Shown piece after piece: positions 8,433 through 16,392 of a stretch of DNA of 64,000 nt (position 1 is its first letter; each line of letters begins with the position of its first letter). The notes under the pieces were generated by a model that was not told the DNA's origin, did not search any database, and saw only the letters and a program-made list of their open reading frames with translations. Origin of the DNA: Sphingobacterium sp. xlx-96 (GTDB taxonomy: Bacteria > Bacteroidota > Bacteroidia > Sphingobacteriales > Sphingobacteriaceae). The DNA lies in assembly GCF_011007365.1 (NCBI RefSeq), contig NZ_WFKM01000007.1, positions 124,001-188,000 on the forward strand, in the 5' to 3' direction. The position numbers and the translations under genes are program-made.

Positions 8433-8500
8433 TTACATAGTAACTGCTAAAATAGTTAAAGTCCCCTCAGCTTCCCTTAACTCCGCTGTAGATCCGACTA

Positions 8501-8577
8501 ACCTTCGTATATTCCTCGGGTTTCCTTCGGGACTGCTTCGACTATTCTTTGACAATTCTTCGGGTATGCTTTCGCTC
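8501..8577. repeat. Degenerate tandem repeat, 11-bp period, seven units
   Basis: Seven consecutive 11-base units follow a loose TNCTTCGGGNA consensus. They run ACCTTCGTATA, TTCCTCGGGTT, then five more of the same length to 8577. The period is near one helical turn, so a phased DNA or protein-binding structure is possible. Confidence 0.65.
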
Positions 8578-8792
8578 CAAGTCAAACAATAGGCGAGGAT
8601 GTCCCAATGCAGTCTCGAACCTATTTCCTAGCTCTCTCGAAGGTATACGCAAGAACTCTCGAAGGCTATGGAGTAAACCTGTTCTTAACAATAACACTGT
8701 AAAAGAGGTTTTATCTTGAATTTAGGTGCATTTTGTAGCGCCTTGTTTGGTCAGTACGTTTTAAATCAAAACTTACTAATTAAAACACTATT

Positions 8793-9479
8793 ATGCGCTT
8801 ATCACTGCTTTTATTAGGTTCTGTGGGGCTACTATTCGCTTCCTGTTTGAAAAATGATACGGATGGTCCTGAAATTATTGTAGAGCCACCATTCCCGGCT
8901 GAAGTTATACTGGATAGTATCCAAACCGGATCATTATATAACGTGACTGTTGGAGCCTCGGCCGAAGAGGTATATAAAGGATTACAGGGTGGTACGGATT
9001 CCAAGGGTAAGATGAACTATTTGGGAATAACAGGTGTGTTGAATACGAAGCTTAGCGATCTGAAAGACCGGATACCGCTCTATAATGGACTTATTCTAGA
9101 CCAAAGGCCGAGCAACCCCTTGTCGGCGCAGATCTATTTCAAAGACGATAAAATAGAATCTATTTATTATCGTAACAGCCCAAATAAGTTAAGTCGGTGG
9201 CCTGCTGATGCACGTGTGCCTTTAAAAGTTGGCGATCCTTTAGAAAGTATTTATGGCAAACTTGTCGGTTTAGAGAAAGATAATCGCTACACCCGTTTCT
9301 TTGAGTACATAGGTCTATTTGAAAAGAATATCGACAAGCCATTCGATACCTTCCAAAACAAATCCAATCTATGGCAATTTAGCATAACGGTAGATGATAA
9401 GAATTTTATCCGTGTAGATTTGGTTTTTGAAAATGCGGTGTTGGTAAAGATACGCTCCAGGCACGAACGATATCTGTAG
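8793..9479 (+). CDS. Hypothetical exported lipoprotein
   Basis: A 228-residue protein with a lipoprotein leader (LLFASC, Cys18), so probably anchored to the outer or inner membrane facing the periplasm. I do not recognise the family. Two segments read VTVGASAEEVYKGLQ and LKVGDPLESIYGKLVGL; this VGxxxEEVYxxL pattern recalls the BamE/SmpA fold, but that is only a weak guess. Its last 28 codons recur at 16210-16296 on the far side of the following susCD operon with only synonymous changes, so a related gene once lay there or the end was duplicated. It is convergent with that operon and separated from it by a bidirectional hairpin terminator. Confidence 0.8.
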   Translation: MRLSLLLLGSVGLLFASCLKNDTDGPEIIVEPPFPAEVILDSIQTGSLYNVTVGASAEEVYKGLQGGTDSKGKMNYLGITGVLNTKLSDLKDRIPLYNGLILDQRPSNPLSAQIYFKDDKIESIYYRNSPNKLSRWPADARVPLKVGDPLESIYGKLVGLEKDNRYTRFFEYIGLFEKNIDKPFDTFQNKSNLWQFSITVDDKNFIRVDLVFENAVLVKIRSRHERYL

Positions 9480-9524
9480 GTGCTTAGATCTAAAGAATAA
9501 AGTGCTTACTTATACATGATGATA

Positions 9525-9558
9525 AAAAGGAACTGTCAAAGAAGAGACAGTTCCTTTT
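9525..9558. terminator. Bidirectional intrinsic terminator
   Basis: A 13-bp perfect stem AAAAGGAACTGTC / GACAGTTCCTTTT with an 8-base loop lies between the convergent lipoprotein gene and the susCD-type operon. Confidence 0.85.
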
Positions 9559-9567
9559 AGTTAGCTT

Positions 9568-10560
9568 TTATGGTACTCTGATCACTTGAGGAACTATGAC
9601 TTCTATCTCATAGGTGCCAGGTGCAAATGCTCTGAATGAGAATCGCGCATTACAGGAGTAGGTGTTGTATGGCAGCTCTAGAGAATCGTCATACTTCACG
9701 AACTTCGCCGGAATCCTGTAATAATAGTTGAAACCATTTCCAAGGGAAGCCAATGGGAAAGGTACGACACCGAATTGAAATTCCATTCTGTCATCGAAAA
9801 GTGTTGTTGATAAAGAGTAGTCTTGCATAGTTTGTAAAAAACCACCTTGTGTTCCTGAGTTTGGACGTCTTGCAATTTCTCCTTTGTTGGGATTGAAGGT
9901 GTTACCATTTTTATCTACAATGCGAACGATTACTTTATCGCCACTTTCTGAAATGCGTTTCACTTTAATGTGATTAGCATTACTTGGAATTAATTTGGTC
10001 GTTGTTTCTGCTCCTATTTTCATAGCTACCGTAGATCTGACTGCCGGTATTTCATAAAATGGTGCTGAAATCAGATCAAATTCACCTATGTCTTTATAAA
10101 CTTTACTGCTTGCAGGGTTGCTAATCTCCAAATCAAATTTATACTTGCCTAAAGGTAGATTTACGGTCGTGTAGTTTGCTTCTATTTGTCCGGAGACAGG
10201 ATTAATCACCAGCGGATAGATCATAGAGTCTACGCGCTTCGCATCAATAAGCGCCAAGGTCGTGTCTTTTTTAGAGTCGTACAGCGCTTTCCAGACTTTA
10301 TGCTGGTATTTTTGTTGAAACAGTGAAGTTACATTCTCGCCAGTCTCCCTGTTGTAAATATTTAGTAATTTAATCTGTAAAGGCTTTGTGGACCCTTCTG
10401 GATTTATGGCCGAAGAAACAAAAGCTCTTCCCTGGGGTACTTCAGTGGGTTGGACCTCATAACGGATAATGTTACTTAGGTTTCCGTCATTTATTTTTTT
10501 ACAACCGGTCAAAGCTAATGTTGTAAGTACTAGTCCGGTAATTATGTTTTTATTTTTCAT
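9568..10560 (-). CDS. Lipoprotein of a SusCD-fasciclin operon, possibly DUF5007
   Basis: A 330-residue lipoprotein (LALTGC, Cys20). The body looks all-beta: an N-terminal Ig-like part (about 30-165, with an LPLGKYKFDLEISNPASS strand pair) and a second sheet-rich part. It is the last gene of the minus-strand operon, starting 2 bases after the fasciclin gene. In position and size it matches the DUF5007-type lipoproteins that accompany fasciclin and SusCD genes in Pedobacter-like bacteria; that assignment is from memory of the context and not from a motif match. A surface glycan- or protein-binding accessory role is the natural inference. Confidence 0.8.
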   Translation of the reverse strand: MKNKNIITGLVLTTLALTGCKKINDGNLSNIIRYEVQPTEVPQGRAFVSSAINPEGSTKPLQIKLLNIYNRETGENVTSLFQQKYQHKVWKALYDSKKDTTLALIDAKRVDSMIYPLVINPVSGQIEANYTTVNLPLGKYKFDLEISNPASSKVYKDIGEFDLISAPFYEIPAVRSTVAMKIGAETTTKLIPSNANHIKVKRISESGDKVIVRIVDKNGNTFNPNKGEIARRPNSGTQGGFLQTMQDYSLSTTLFDDRMEFQFGVVPFPLASLGNGFNYYYRIPAKFVKYDDSLELPYNTYSCNARFSFRAFAPGTYEIEVIVPQVIRVP

Positions 10561-10562
10561 GA

Positions 10563-11252
10563 CTATCTGAAATAAAATAAAGTGTGTGAATTAGATAAGA
10601 CATGTAGTGTTCCTGTATTGGTCTGGGCATTTGAAGTCTGGACCAAAGTTCGTATGCCGACTGGATAAGAAATATTGTCTACCTCAAATCCTGGACTTAA
10701 TGATTGGTAAAGGTATGTGTAGTACACTACTCTAGGTATTACAGAAGAATTTTTGTTATAGCCTAAATTTTCATCAAATGTTTCTTCATACGACGCTACC
10801 ACCTCTTTGTTCTTAAGGTTTTTGTAAATTTTTCCTTCAGCAGTTAAAGCTCGATTTGGTAGGTTTTCTTTTACAAAGTAGATGTCCAAAGAGTCTGCAA
10901 ATCGGGGAAGCTCATATTTTATGATAGAATCTACCGTCCATTTTTTGAATGGATCTATCTTTTGTAGGGCTAAAGTCCTTAACTCTACATAGCTCTTTAT
11001 AGCAAAATCTGTAGGAGCAAAGAAGGTCACACCTTGTTGATTGATTTTATCTTTTATACCTGCTTTATCCACAAGTAAGAGTAACGTATCAAAGAGTCCA
11101 TATTTATTGCTTTTGAGATAATCGTACGTAGTCATATTGATATTGGGGTTATGTAAGTCTCCCCCTACACGGTATTCATCTTTTTTGCAAGACGGCGAAA
11201 GTAGTATTGCAGAGATGAACAATATGAAATATATAGTATTAGATGTCTTCAT
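10563..11252 (-). CDS. Fasciclin-domain lipoprotein
   Basis: A 229-residue lipoprotein (LLSPSC, Cys22). Residues about 40-215 form one fasciclin (FAS1) domain. Family landmarks are TTYDYLKSN...FDTLLLLVDKAG, then GVTFFAPTDFAI near residue 75, and a closing TGTLHVLSNSHTLF segment. FAS1 domains mediate adhesion or ligand binding at the cell surface. The gene lies 4 bases after susD and 2 bases before the next lipoprotein gene, so all four genes form one operon. It probably acts as a surface accessory to the SusCD pair. Confidence 0.88.
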   Translation of the reverse strand: MKTSNTIYFILFISAILLSPSCKKDEYRVGGDLHNPNINMTTYDYLKSNKYGLFDTLLLLVDKAGIKDKINQQGVTFFAPTDFAIKSYVELRTLALQKIDPFKKWTVDSIIKYELPRFADSLDIYFVKENLPNRALTAEGKIYKNLKNKEVVASYEETFDENLGYNKNSSVIPRVVYYTYLYQSLSPGFEVDNISYPVGIRTLVQTSNAQTNTGTLHVLSNSHTLFYFR

Positions 11253-11256
11253 AATC

Positions 11257-12723
11257 TTAATGATTTTTCCACCAAGGGTTTTGCGTTAATAATTCGTTTT
11301 GTGGGAGTAGGTCTCTCATATTAAGGGGCCAGTAATAGCCTTGATTTGCAATGCGATCTGTTGTGTATATGCCAGAGAATTCATCAATTTTGTCGAACAG
11401 TTGCATGCGAATTAAATCAAACTGTGTTGAGCCTTCTCCTATAAGTTCCCTTCTTCTTTCCTTAAAAATTTCTATAAGCAATGCTTCTCCACTGGCTTGG
11501 ATGTTGCTGATACCAGCTCTTGTTCGTATAAGGTTTAAGTCTTCTAGGGCGAGTTGCGGCTTACTGTTTTTATAATATGCCTCTGCGCGTAGTAAATGGA
11601 TATCTGCTAAGCGTAGTAATACCAAATTATTATCCGCAGCATAGTAATCATCACCCGGATTTCTAGGTGTATAGGTTACCACACGGTCGTATTTTCTTAA
11701 ATACACGGTTTGGCTATTACTTCCTGCTCTAGAAATCGAATCGTACCGAGCCCCTCTTTCTTCATCTGTGAAAAGCTCATTTAATACATCTGCATCAAAC
11801 GTCCAAGCAGATTTAGGAGATTTACCTTTTACGATTGGATCGGCAAGGAAAGCATTATAAAATCCCTGTGAGTATTCATTTCCACTAGTGTTGTACAGGG
11901 TGTTTATCTCAAAAATCGATTCCTTCGAGTTGCCTTGCCAGATTTTCCGGTAGTCCTTCATTTCTTCCAGAGCGAAAGAGGAATTAATGACGTCTGTGGC
12001 TAGCTTTTCAGCGTTAGGGTAATCATGTTTCCAGGCGTATATATGTGCCAAGAGCGCTTGTGCTGCACCTTTAGATGCTCTCGCTTTACTGCCTCCGATC
12101 CCTAAATGTTCGATACCAAAAGTAAGGTCATCTATACAAAACTTAAGTGTTTCATCTTGTGTGCTCCGGGCCACAGGAGGAATGTTTTGAGGATCTTTGT
12201 ACGATTCCTTAATTAATAAGACATCGCCCCATACTCGCTGCATGTAAAAATTAGTATAAGCTCTTACAAATCGGGCTTCAGCTATTAGTGAGTTCTTTTC
12301 AGACTCTCCGCCTTCAAAGTTTTGAGTAGGGATTTCGGGGGTTTTCTCAATAATTAGATTACACTGGTTTACTACTTCGTAAAATCGGGTCCAATTCCAT
12401 AAACTTCCTTCGAGATAAGGGGCGTAGCTAAATTTGAAGTTACCTGATTTTGATAAATCTTTATAGTTCCAATAATCATTTCCCGTCACAAAGTTGCCGG
12501 CTGCGAGATCTCCAAATATGAAGAATGAGCGGCTATCTCTCAATGAATTTCTGAGCATCGAATAAGCACCAGCGGTGGCTTTGGATATATTTCTAGCGTC
12601 TGTCCAGAACACTTCGTCGTAAGTGCTGTTCTCTGGAGTTAGGTCTAAGTATTTTTTACAGGACCCTAAACTCGATAATAAGAGTGCACAGCAAATAAAT
12701 GTTTTTATATGTCTTAATTTCAT
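11257..12723 (-). CDS. SusD/RagB-family outer membrane lipoprotein
   Basis: A 488-residue SusD-like protein with lipobox SLGSC (Cys22). It has the SusD_N region with the EARFVRAYTNFYMQRVWGDV phrase (near residue 150) and the C-terminal LLIEIFKERRRELIGEGSTQFDLIRMQ segment. It starts 12 bases after susC and 4 bases before the fasciclin gene. It is the ligand-binding partner of the SusC porin encoded upstream. No hydrolase is in the operon, so the ligand cannot be predicted. Confidence 0.95.
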   Translation of the reverse strand: MKLRHIKTFICCALLLSSLGSCKKYLDLTPENSTYDEVFWTDARNISKATAGAYSMLRNSLRDSRSFFIFGDLAAGNFVTGNDYWNYKDLSKSGNFKFSYAPYLEGSLWNWTRFYEVVNQCNLIIEKTPEIPTQNFEGGESEKNSLIAEARFVRAYTNFYMQRVWGDVLLIKESYKDPQNIPPVARSTQDETLKFCIDDLTFGIEHLGIGGSKARASKGAAQALLAHIYAWKHDYPNAEKLATDVINSSFALEEMKDYRKIWQGNSKESIFEINTLYNTSGNEYSQGFYNAFLADPIVKGKSPKSAWTFDADVLNELFTDEERGARYDSISRAGSNSQTVYLRKYDRVVTYTPRNPGDDYYAADNNLVLLRLADIHLLRAEAYYKNSKPQLALEDLNLIRTRAGISNIQASGEALLIEIFKERRRELIGEGSTQFDLIRMQLFDKIDEFSGIYTTDRIANQGYYWPLNMRDLLPQNELLTQNPWWKNH

Positions 12724-12735
12724 GGCGATATGCTT

Positions 12736-15700
12736 TTAAAAGTTTACTTCTAAACCGATCGTATATTTTCGTGGTAATGGATAGGCTCCGCCTGAATACT
12801 CGCCTTGAGGTGAGATAAGTTCGGCGTCAGGTACGCTTGCCGATTGGAATGTAACAACATTGTCGAGCATACCATAAACTCGTACCTTGTTAAGGCCTAT
12901 TCCTATTTTTCGTGTAATATTTTCCGGTAATAAATAGCCAAGCGTAACGGTTTTTATCTTGAAATAATCACCATTTTCATTCCACATGGTGCTAAATGGT
13001 AAGAATTGATAAAAATATCCTCCTGGTTGGATAGACGGGAAGTTTGCTTGATAGTTAGGGTCTTTAGCCTTTTCGGGAGTCCAATAATCCACTCCTTCTA
13101 AATCAGGAAGACGGTTGTTTGTGAATTTGTATACATTTCCTCCAATGCTGTTGAATTGGTTGGCTTTTAGGTTGTTGATGATATCTCTTCCAAACGTGAA
13201 AGTTCCTAAAATTCCCAAAGTAAAGTTTTTATAGATGAATTCGTTATAGAGTCCTCCTGTAAATTTGGGATTAGGATTTCCTGTAGGTACTAAGTCTCCA
13301 TCGGCTGCTCCTTTATCCTCATCACTCCATACGTCCCAATCGCCGTTTACATCAGCCCAGTTTGGATAACCAGGGAGAACTGGATTGTATGTCTTAAAGT
13401 AAGTCAGTTTATTGCCTGTTATCGGATTTACAGGGATATCTTCCAATCGATTGTAGACTCCTTGATACAACATCTGTGCCCATTGATAGATTGGGCTACC
13501 TACCCGGTATAATAGCGCTTGATTATAACCACGAGAGTCAGCATAGAAACTCTTATCTCCGTATGGAAGCGATCCTATTCTGTTCTTGTTATAGGTCAGG
13601 TTAAAGTTTGTGTTCCATTGAAAGGCCTTTCCTGGACTGAGGTTTTTAGTGGAAATAGTCAAATCAAATCCTTCATTGTAGATACTCATAGGTACATTGT
13701 AGGAAAGTTTGGTGTATCCTGTATAAAAAGGAAACGGGAAGGCCATTATCGGATCTTGTGTTATCTTTCTGTATGTGTCGAAAACTACAGTGACACGATT
13801 ATTAAACATGTTTAAATCGAATCCGATATTCGTTTGCGCGGATTTGTTCCAGGTAAGATTTGTCAATGTCAACGGTTTGCTAAAAGAAGGAGTAGCAATA
13901 CTTTCGCCGTTGTACGTTGTCGTGGAAAGATCCCAGACATTGAAAGGTGCATAGAAATCACTAGGCAGTACACCGGATTTTCCCCAGCTACCTCTTATCT
14001 TGAAAAAGTTTATGAAATCCATATTCTTTAAGAAAGCTTCGTCAGAAACTACCCAACCCAAAGATACCGCTGGAAAATAGCCCCATTTTGTGTTTTTTCC
14101 AAATCGAGAGGAAGCATCGGCACGCCATGAAGCATTAAATAGATATTTGGATTTATAATCATAAGAAAACTGACCCATATAAGATAATAATCCCGAATGC
14201 CTTCTGTTGCTCGAGCTGTATAAGTCTTTTTGAGCAACACCTTGAATGACATGGATATCGTCTGTGGCTAGGTTGTATCCTGTTAATTCCAAGGATTTGA
14301 AGTCATCGTATTGAAAAGATTGCATACCGGTTAAAGTAACTGTATGCTGTTCGTTAAACGTCTTTACGTAGTTCAATACATTCGCTAAATTATACGTAAA
14401 TGCATCATTTTTATTTGAAGAGGCAAAGTTAACTCCTCCATTTAGCACTCTCGGTTGAAATTGATCTCGACGATCCATATTTGCCTGGACAGACCCTTCG
14501 AATGAGTATTGTAATCCTTTGGTAATGTCAAAGTATGTTTTTGAGAATAAATTTAGAACATCTGTCTTGTTGTCATCTAATAGTTTGTCATATTGACCAT
14601 AGTAAAAGTCGTAATCAACATCGGAAAGAGGAACAAAAGAAGAAGGCATACCAGCTTGATTAACTGGAACAACTTCGTCAACACCGCGTCCCAAGCCTCG
14701 TTTTCTGTCCATTCTGCTGACAGAAAGCATAAGATCGCTATGAACGAAAGAAGCTAGATTAAATCCGAAGTTACCACGTAAGGAATACCGCTTGAAACCT
14801 GTGTTGCGAACTATTCCGTCCTCATTATAATATCCGAGAGATAATCGATAGTTAACAATATCTGACCCTCCAGATATACTCCCATCGATGTTGTCAATGT
14901 TTCCTGACTTGTAGAAAAGATCCTGCCAATCTGTTGCATTATTGTAGCTGTCGTTTAGACTATCCGTTAAAGGTTGTGTAAATCCTGCTCCAATATTGGA
15001 AGAGGTAGCATATTGAGAGAGTATGTCTAACTTCTGTCTACGTTCTGTAGCACCGAGCAATGTTCTTTGAAGTGTCGGCCGCTCTGTAACCCCTTTGTAG
15101 TAAGAGAATCGAACTTGAGGTTTTGCTGCTTTCCCAGATTTTGTCTTAATTATGATAACTCCGTTGGCCCCTCGAGAGCCCCATACAGCGGTTGCAGCAG
15201 CATCCTTTTGTACAACGATGCTTTCAATATCGTTGATATTAATCCCTGCTATGTAGTTTGTTCCAGTGGCAGTAGATGTTGCTAAGTCGGTAACAGAAAG
15301 AGGCATGCCATCAATAATGTATAATGGAGAACTCATTGTATTAGCAAGATCGACTTCGGCATTTAAGTCCGGCGAAATGGTGGAGTTACCTCTAACGGTA
15401 AATGTGTTTCTTGCACCAGGTTCACCGGTGAAATTTTGAATGTTTACACCAGATACTCGTCCTTGTAATAAGCTTTCAAAACTTGGAGCCGCGAGGTTTT
15501 CTATCTGCTCTCCGGAAATAACTTGTACGGCACTGGTTGTTTTCTTTACGGACTGCTTTTGATAACCTACAATTACAACTTCATCCAACGAAGAGTCATC
15601 GGTTTCTAAAACAACTGACACAGGATGTTCCCCTTTGTAGGAGATTTCTTGTTTTTTGAAGCCAATCCCTGAAAAAATTAGTGTGCCCGAGTTTCTTTGA

Positions 15701-15888
15701 CTTTTCAGGCTAAAAGACCCATCCGGAGAAGTGGAGGTTTGGATAGTGCTTCCTTTTTCTTTAACGGTTATTCCGACAAGGGGGGTGCCCTCTCTGTTTT
15801 TGACAGACCCCGTTAGGACAATATTCTGACCGAAAAGAAAGGAAGTGCAAAATAGCAGTACTGCTAAGGTTAGTATACTTCTTTTCAT
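12736..15888 (-). CDS. SusC/RagA-family TonB-linked outer membrane protein
   Basis: A complete 1050-residue SusC. It has a signal peptide ending near FLFGQ (about residue 20), a carboxypeptidase-D-like domain (about 24-95, VLTGSVKNREGTPLVGITV), a TonB box/plug (DEVVIVGYQKQSVKKTTSA, then PLYIIDGMPLS and GANGVIIIKT), and a C-terminal barrel ending in YTIGLEVNF. It transports the ligand bound by the SusD encoded next. It is the first gene of a minus-strand operon of four genes. A paired CAAACGTTTG operator lies 109-145 bases upstream of the start, suggesting control by a LacI-family repressor encoded elsewhere; neither an ECF sigma/anti-sigma pair nor a two-component regulator is adjacent. Confidence 0.96.
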   Translation of the reverse strand: MKRSILTLAVLLFCTSFLFGQNIVLTGSVKNREGTPLVGITVKEKGSTIQTSTSPDGSFSLKSQRNSGTLIFSGIGFKKQEISYKGEHPVSVVLETDDSSLDEVVIVGYQKQSVKKTTSAVQVISGEQIENLAAPSFESLLQGRVSGVNIQNFTGEPGARNTFTVRGNSTISPDLNAEVDLANTMSSPLYIIDGMPLSVTDLATSTATGTNYIAGININDIESIVVQKDAAATAVWGSRGANGVIIIKTKSGKAAKPQVRFSYYKGVTERPTLQRTLLGATERRQKLDILSQYATSSNIGAGFTQPLTDSLNDSYNNATDWQDLFYKSGNIDNIDGSISGGSDIVNYRLSLGYYNEDGIVRNTGFKRYSLRGNFGFNLASFVHSDLMLSVSRMDRKRGLGRGVDEVVPVNQAGMPSSFVPLSDVDYDFYYGQYDKLLDDNKTDVLNLFSKTYFDITKGLQYSFEGSVQANMDRRDQFQPRVLNGGVNFASSNKNDAFTYNLANVLNYVKTFNEQHTVTLTGMQSFQYDDFKSLELTGYNLATDDIHVIQGVAQKDLYSSSNRRHSGLLSYMGQFSYDYKSKYLFNASWRADASSRFGKNTKWGYFPAVSLGWVVSDEAFLKNMDFINFFKIRGSWGKSGVLPSDFYAPFNVWDLSTTTYNGESIATPSFSKPLTLTNLTWNKSAQTNIGFDLNMFNNRVTVVFDTYRKITQDPIMAFPFPFYTGYTKLSYNVPMSIYNEGFDLTISTKNLSPGKAFQWNTNFNLTYNKNRIGSLPYGDKSFYADSRGYNQALLYRVGSPIYQWAQMLYQGVYNRLEDIPVNPITGNKLTYFKTYNPVLPGYPNWADVNGDWDVWSDEDKGAADGDLVPTGNPNPKFTGGLYNEFIYKNFTLGILGTFTFGRDIINNLKANQFNSIGGNVYKFTNNRLPDLEGVDYWTPEKAKDPNYQANFPSIQPGGYFYQFLPFSTMWNENGDYFKIKTVTLGYLLPENITRKIGIGLNKVRVYGMLDNVVTFQSASVPDAELISPQGEYSGGAYPLPRKYTIGLEVNF

Positions 15889-15996
15889 AATTGTGTAATT
15901 TTAGTTTTACAATTTAGTAACAAATATGTGGTAATAACAAGGCGTCTATTGGCTGTTATAGCCTTTTTTTGAATTATTTTATTTGTTTTTACCATA

Positions 15997-16033
15997 CTCA
16001 AACGTTTGCGTGATTTTAATGCAAACGTTTGAG
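15997..16033. promoter_or_regulatory. Paired LacI/PurR-type operator upstream of susC
   Basis: CTCAAACGTTTGC (15997-16009) and its exact reverse complement GCAAACGTTTGAG (16021-16033) are separated by 11 bases. Each arm contains the self-complementary CAAACGTTTG with the central CG typical of LacI/GalR-family operators, close to the purine-box core. The two centres are 23 bases apart. No LacI-family gene is in the window. Confidence 0.6.
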
Positions 16034-16191
16034 TTATTTCGTTCAAATTAATTGGTGTAACATTGTTGTTGTGTTTAGGCTGGATTTTTACTTAAAATTA
16101 TTAATAAAGTGTGGTTGGTTGGTATAAAAAATGAACCAAGAAGTTGGGGTTAAATTGGACTTTCGCTTGGCTATCCTTGCCGTTGTATTAT

Positions 16192-16296
16192 TGGTTTAGT
16201 ATCACTGAGGATGATAAGAATTTTATTCGTGTAGATTTGGTTTTTGAAAATGCGGTGTTGGTAAAGATACGTTCGAGGCATGAACGATATCTGTAG
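16192..16296 (+). pseudogene. 3' fragment related to the lipoprotein gene at 8793-9479
   Basis: The last 28 codons plus stop of the 8793-9479 gene recur here: 83 of 87 bases match between 9393-9479 and 16210-16296, and all four differences are synonymous. Just upstream the residues FSIT are also conserved, encoded by different synonymous codons, and one Val to Glu change follows. Before 16192 the resemblance stops. There is no start codon or signal peptide, so this is a truncated copy and not a gene. Confidence 0.8.
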
Positions 16297-16392
16297 GTTG
16301 TTTTTGTGAATTTTGTGAAACTTTTTCTCGCCAAGTTTCGGGAATTCCGAGCATTTTATCTAAGTTTATCATCGAATTAGGTAACGTCAGAT

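Larger units (their letters stand above)
8054..8792. other. Gene-free stretch with repeat element, gene remnant and tandem repeat
   Basis: Going along the stretch: the hairpin repeat (8072-8092), the 67-bp element (8105-8171), a minus-strand fibronectin-III remnant (8283-8432), an 11-bp-period array (8501-8577), and CTCGAAGG-type words near 8636 and 8662. The plus-strand frames at 8238-8450 and 8407-8592 are shadows of the remnant and of the array. This looks like a graveyard of inserted and decayed DNA. Confidence 0.6.
15889..16392. other. Divergent regulatory region with gene-end remnant
   Basis: About 500 bases between the minus-strand susC and the plus-strand glycosyltransferase gene. 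It holds a weak -7-like CATATTTG (minus, 15921-15928), a paired operator (15997-16033), a 22-codon open frame (16131-16199), and the 3' end remnant of a lipoprotein gene (16192-16296). Confidence 0.6.

Noticed and set aside
8238..8592. Two plus-strand frames in the 8.1-8.8 kb gap
   Set aside because: They lie opposite the FnIII remnant or over the 11-bp repeat array; the coding signal is on the minus strand for the former and absent for the latter.
15921..15947. A complete -33/-7 promoter for the minus-strand susC
   Set aside because: CATATTTG is a possible -7 box but no TTTG lies at the right distance.
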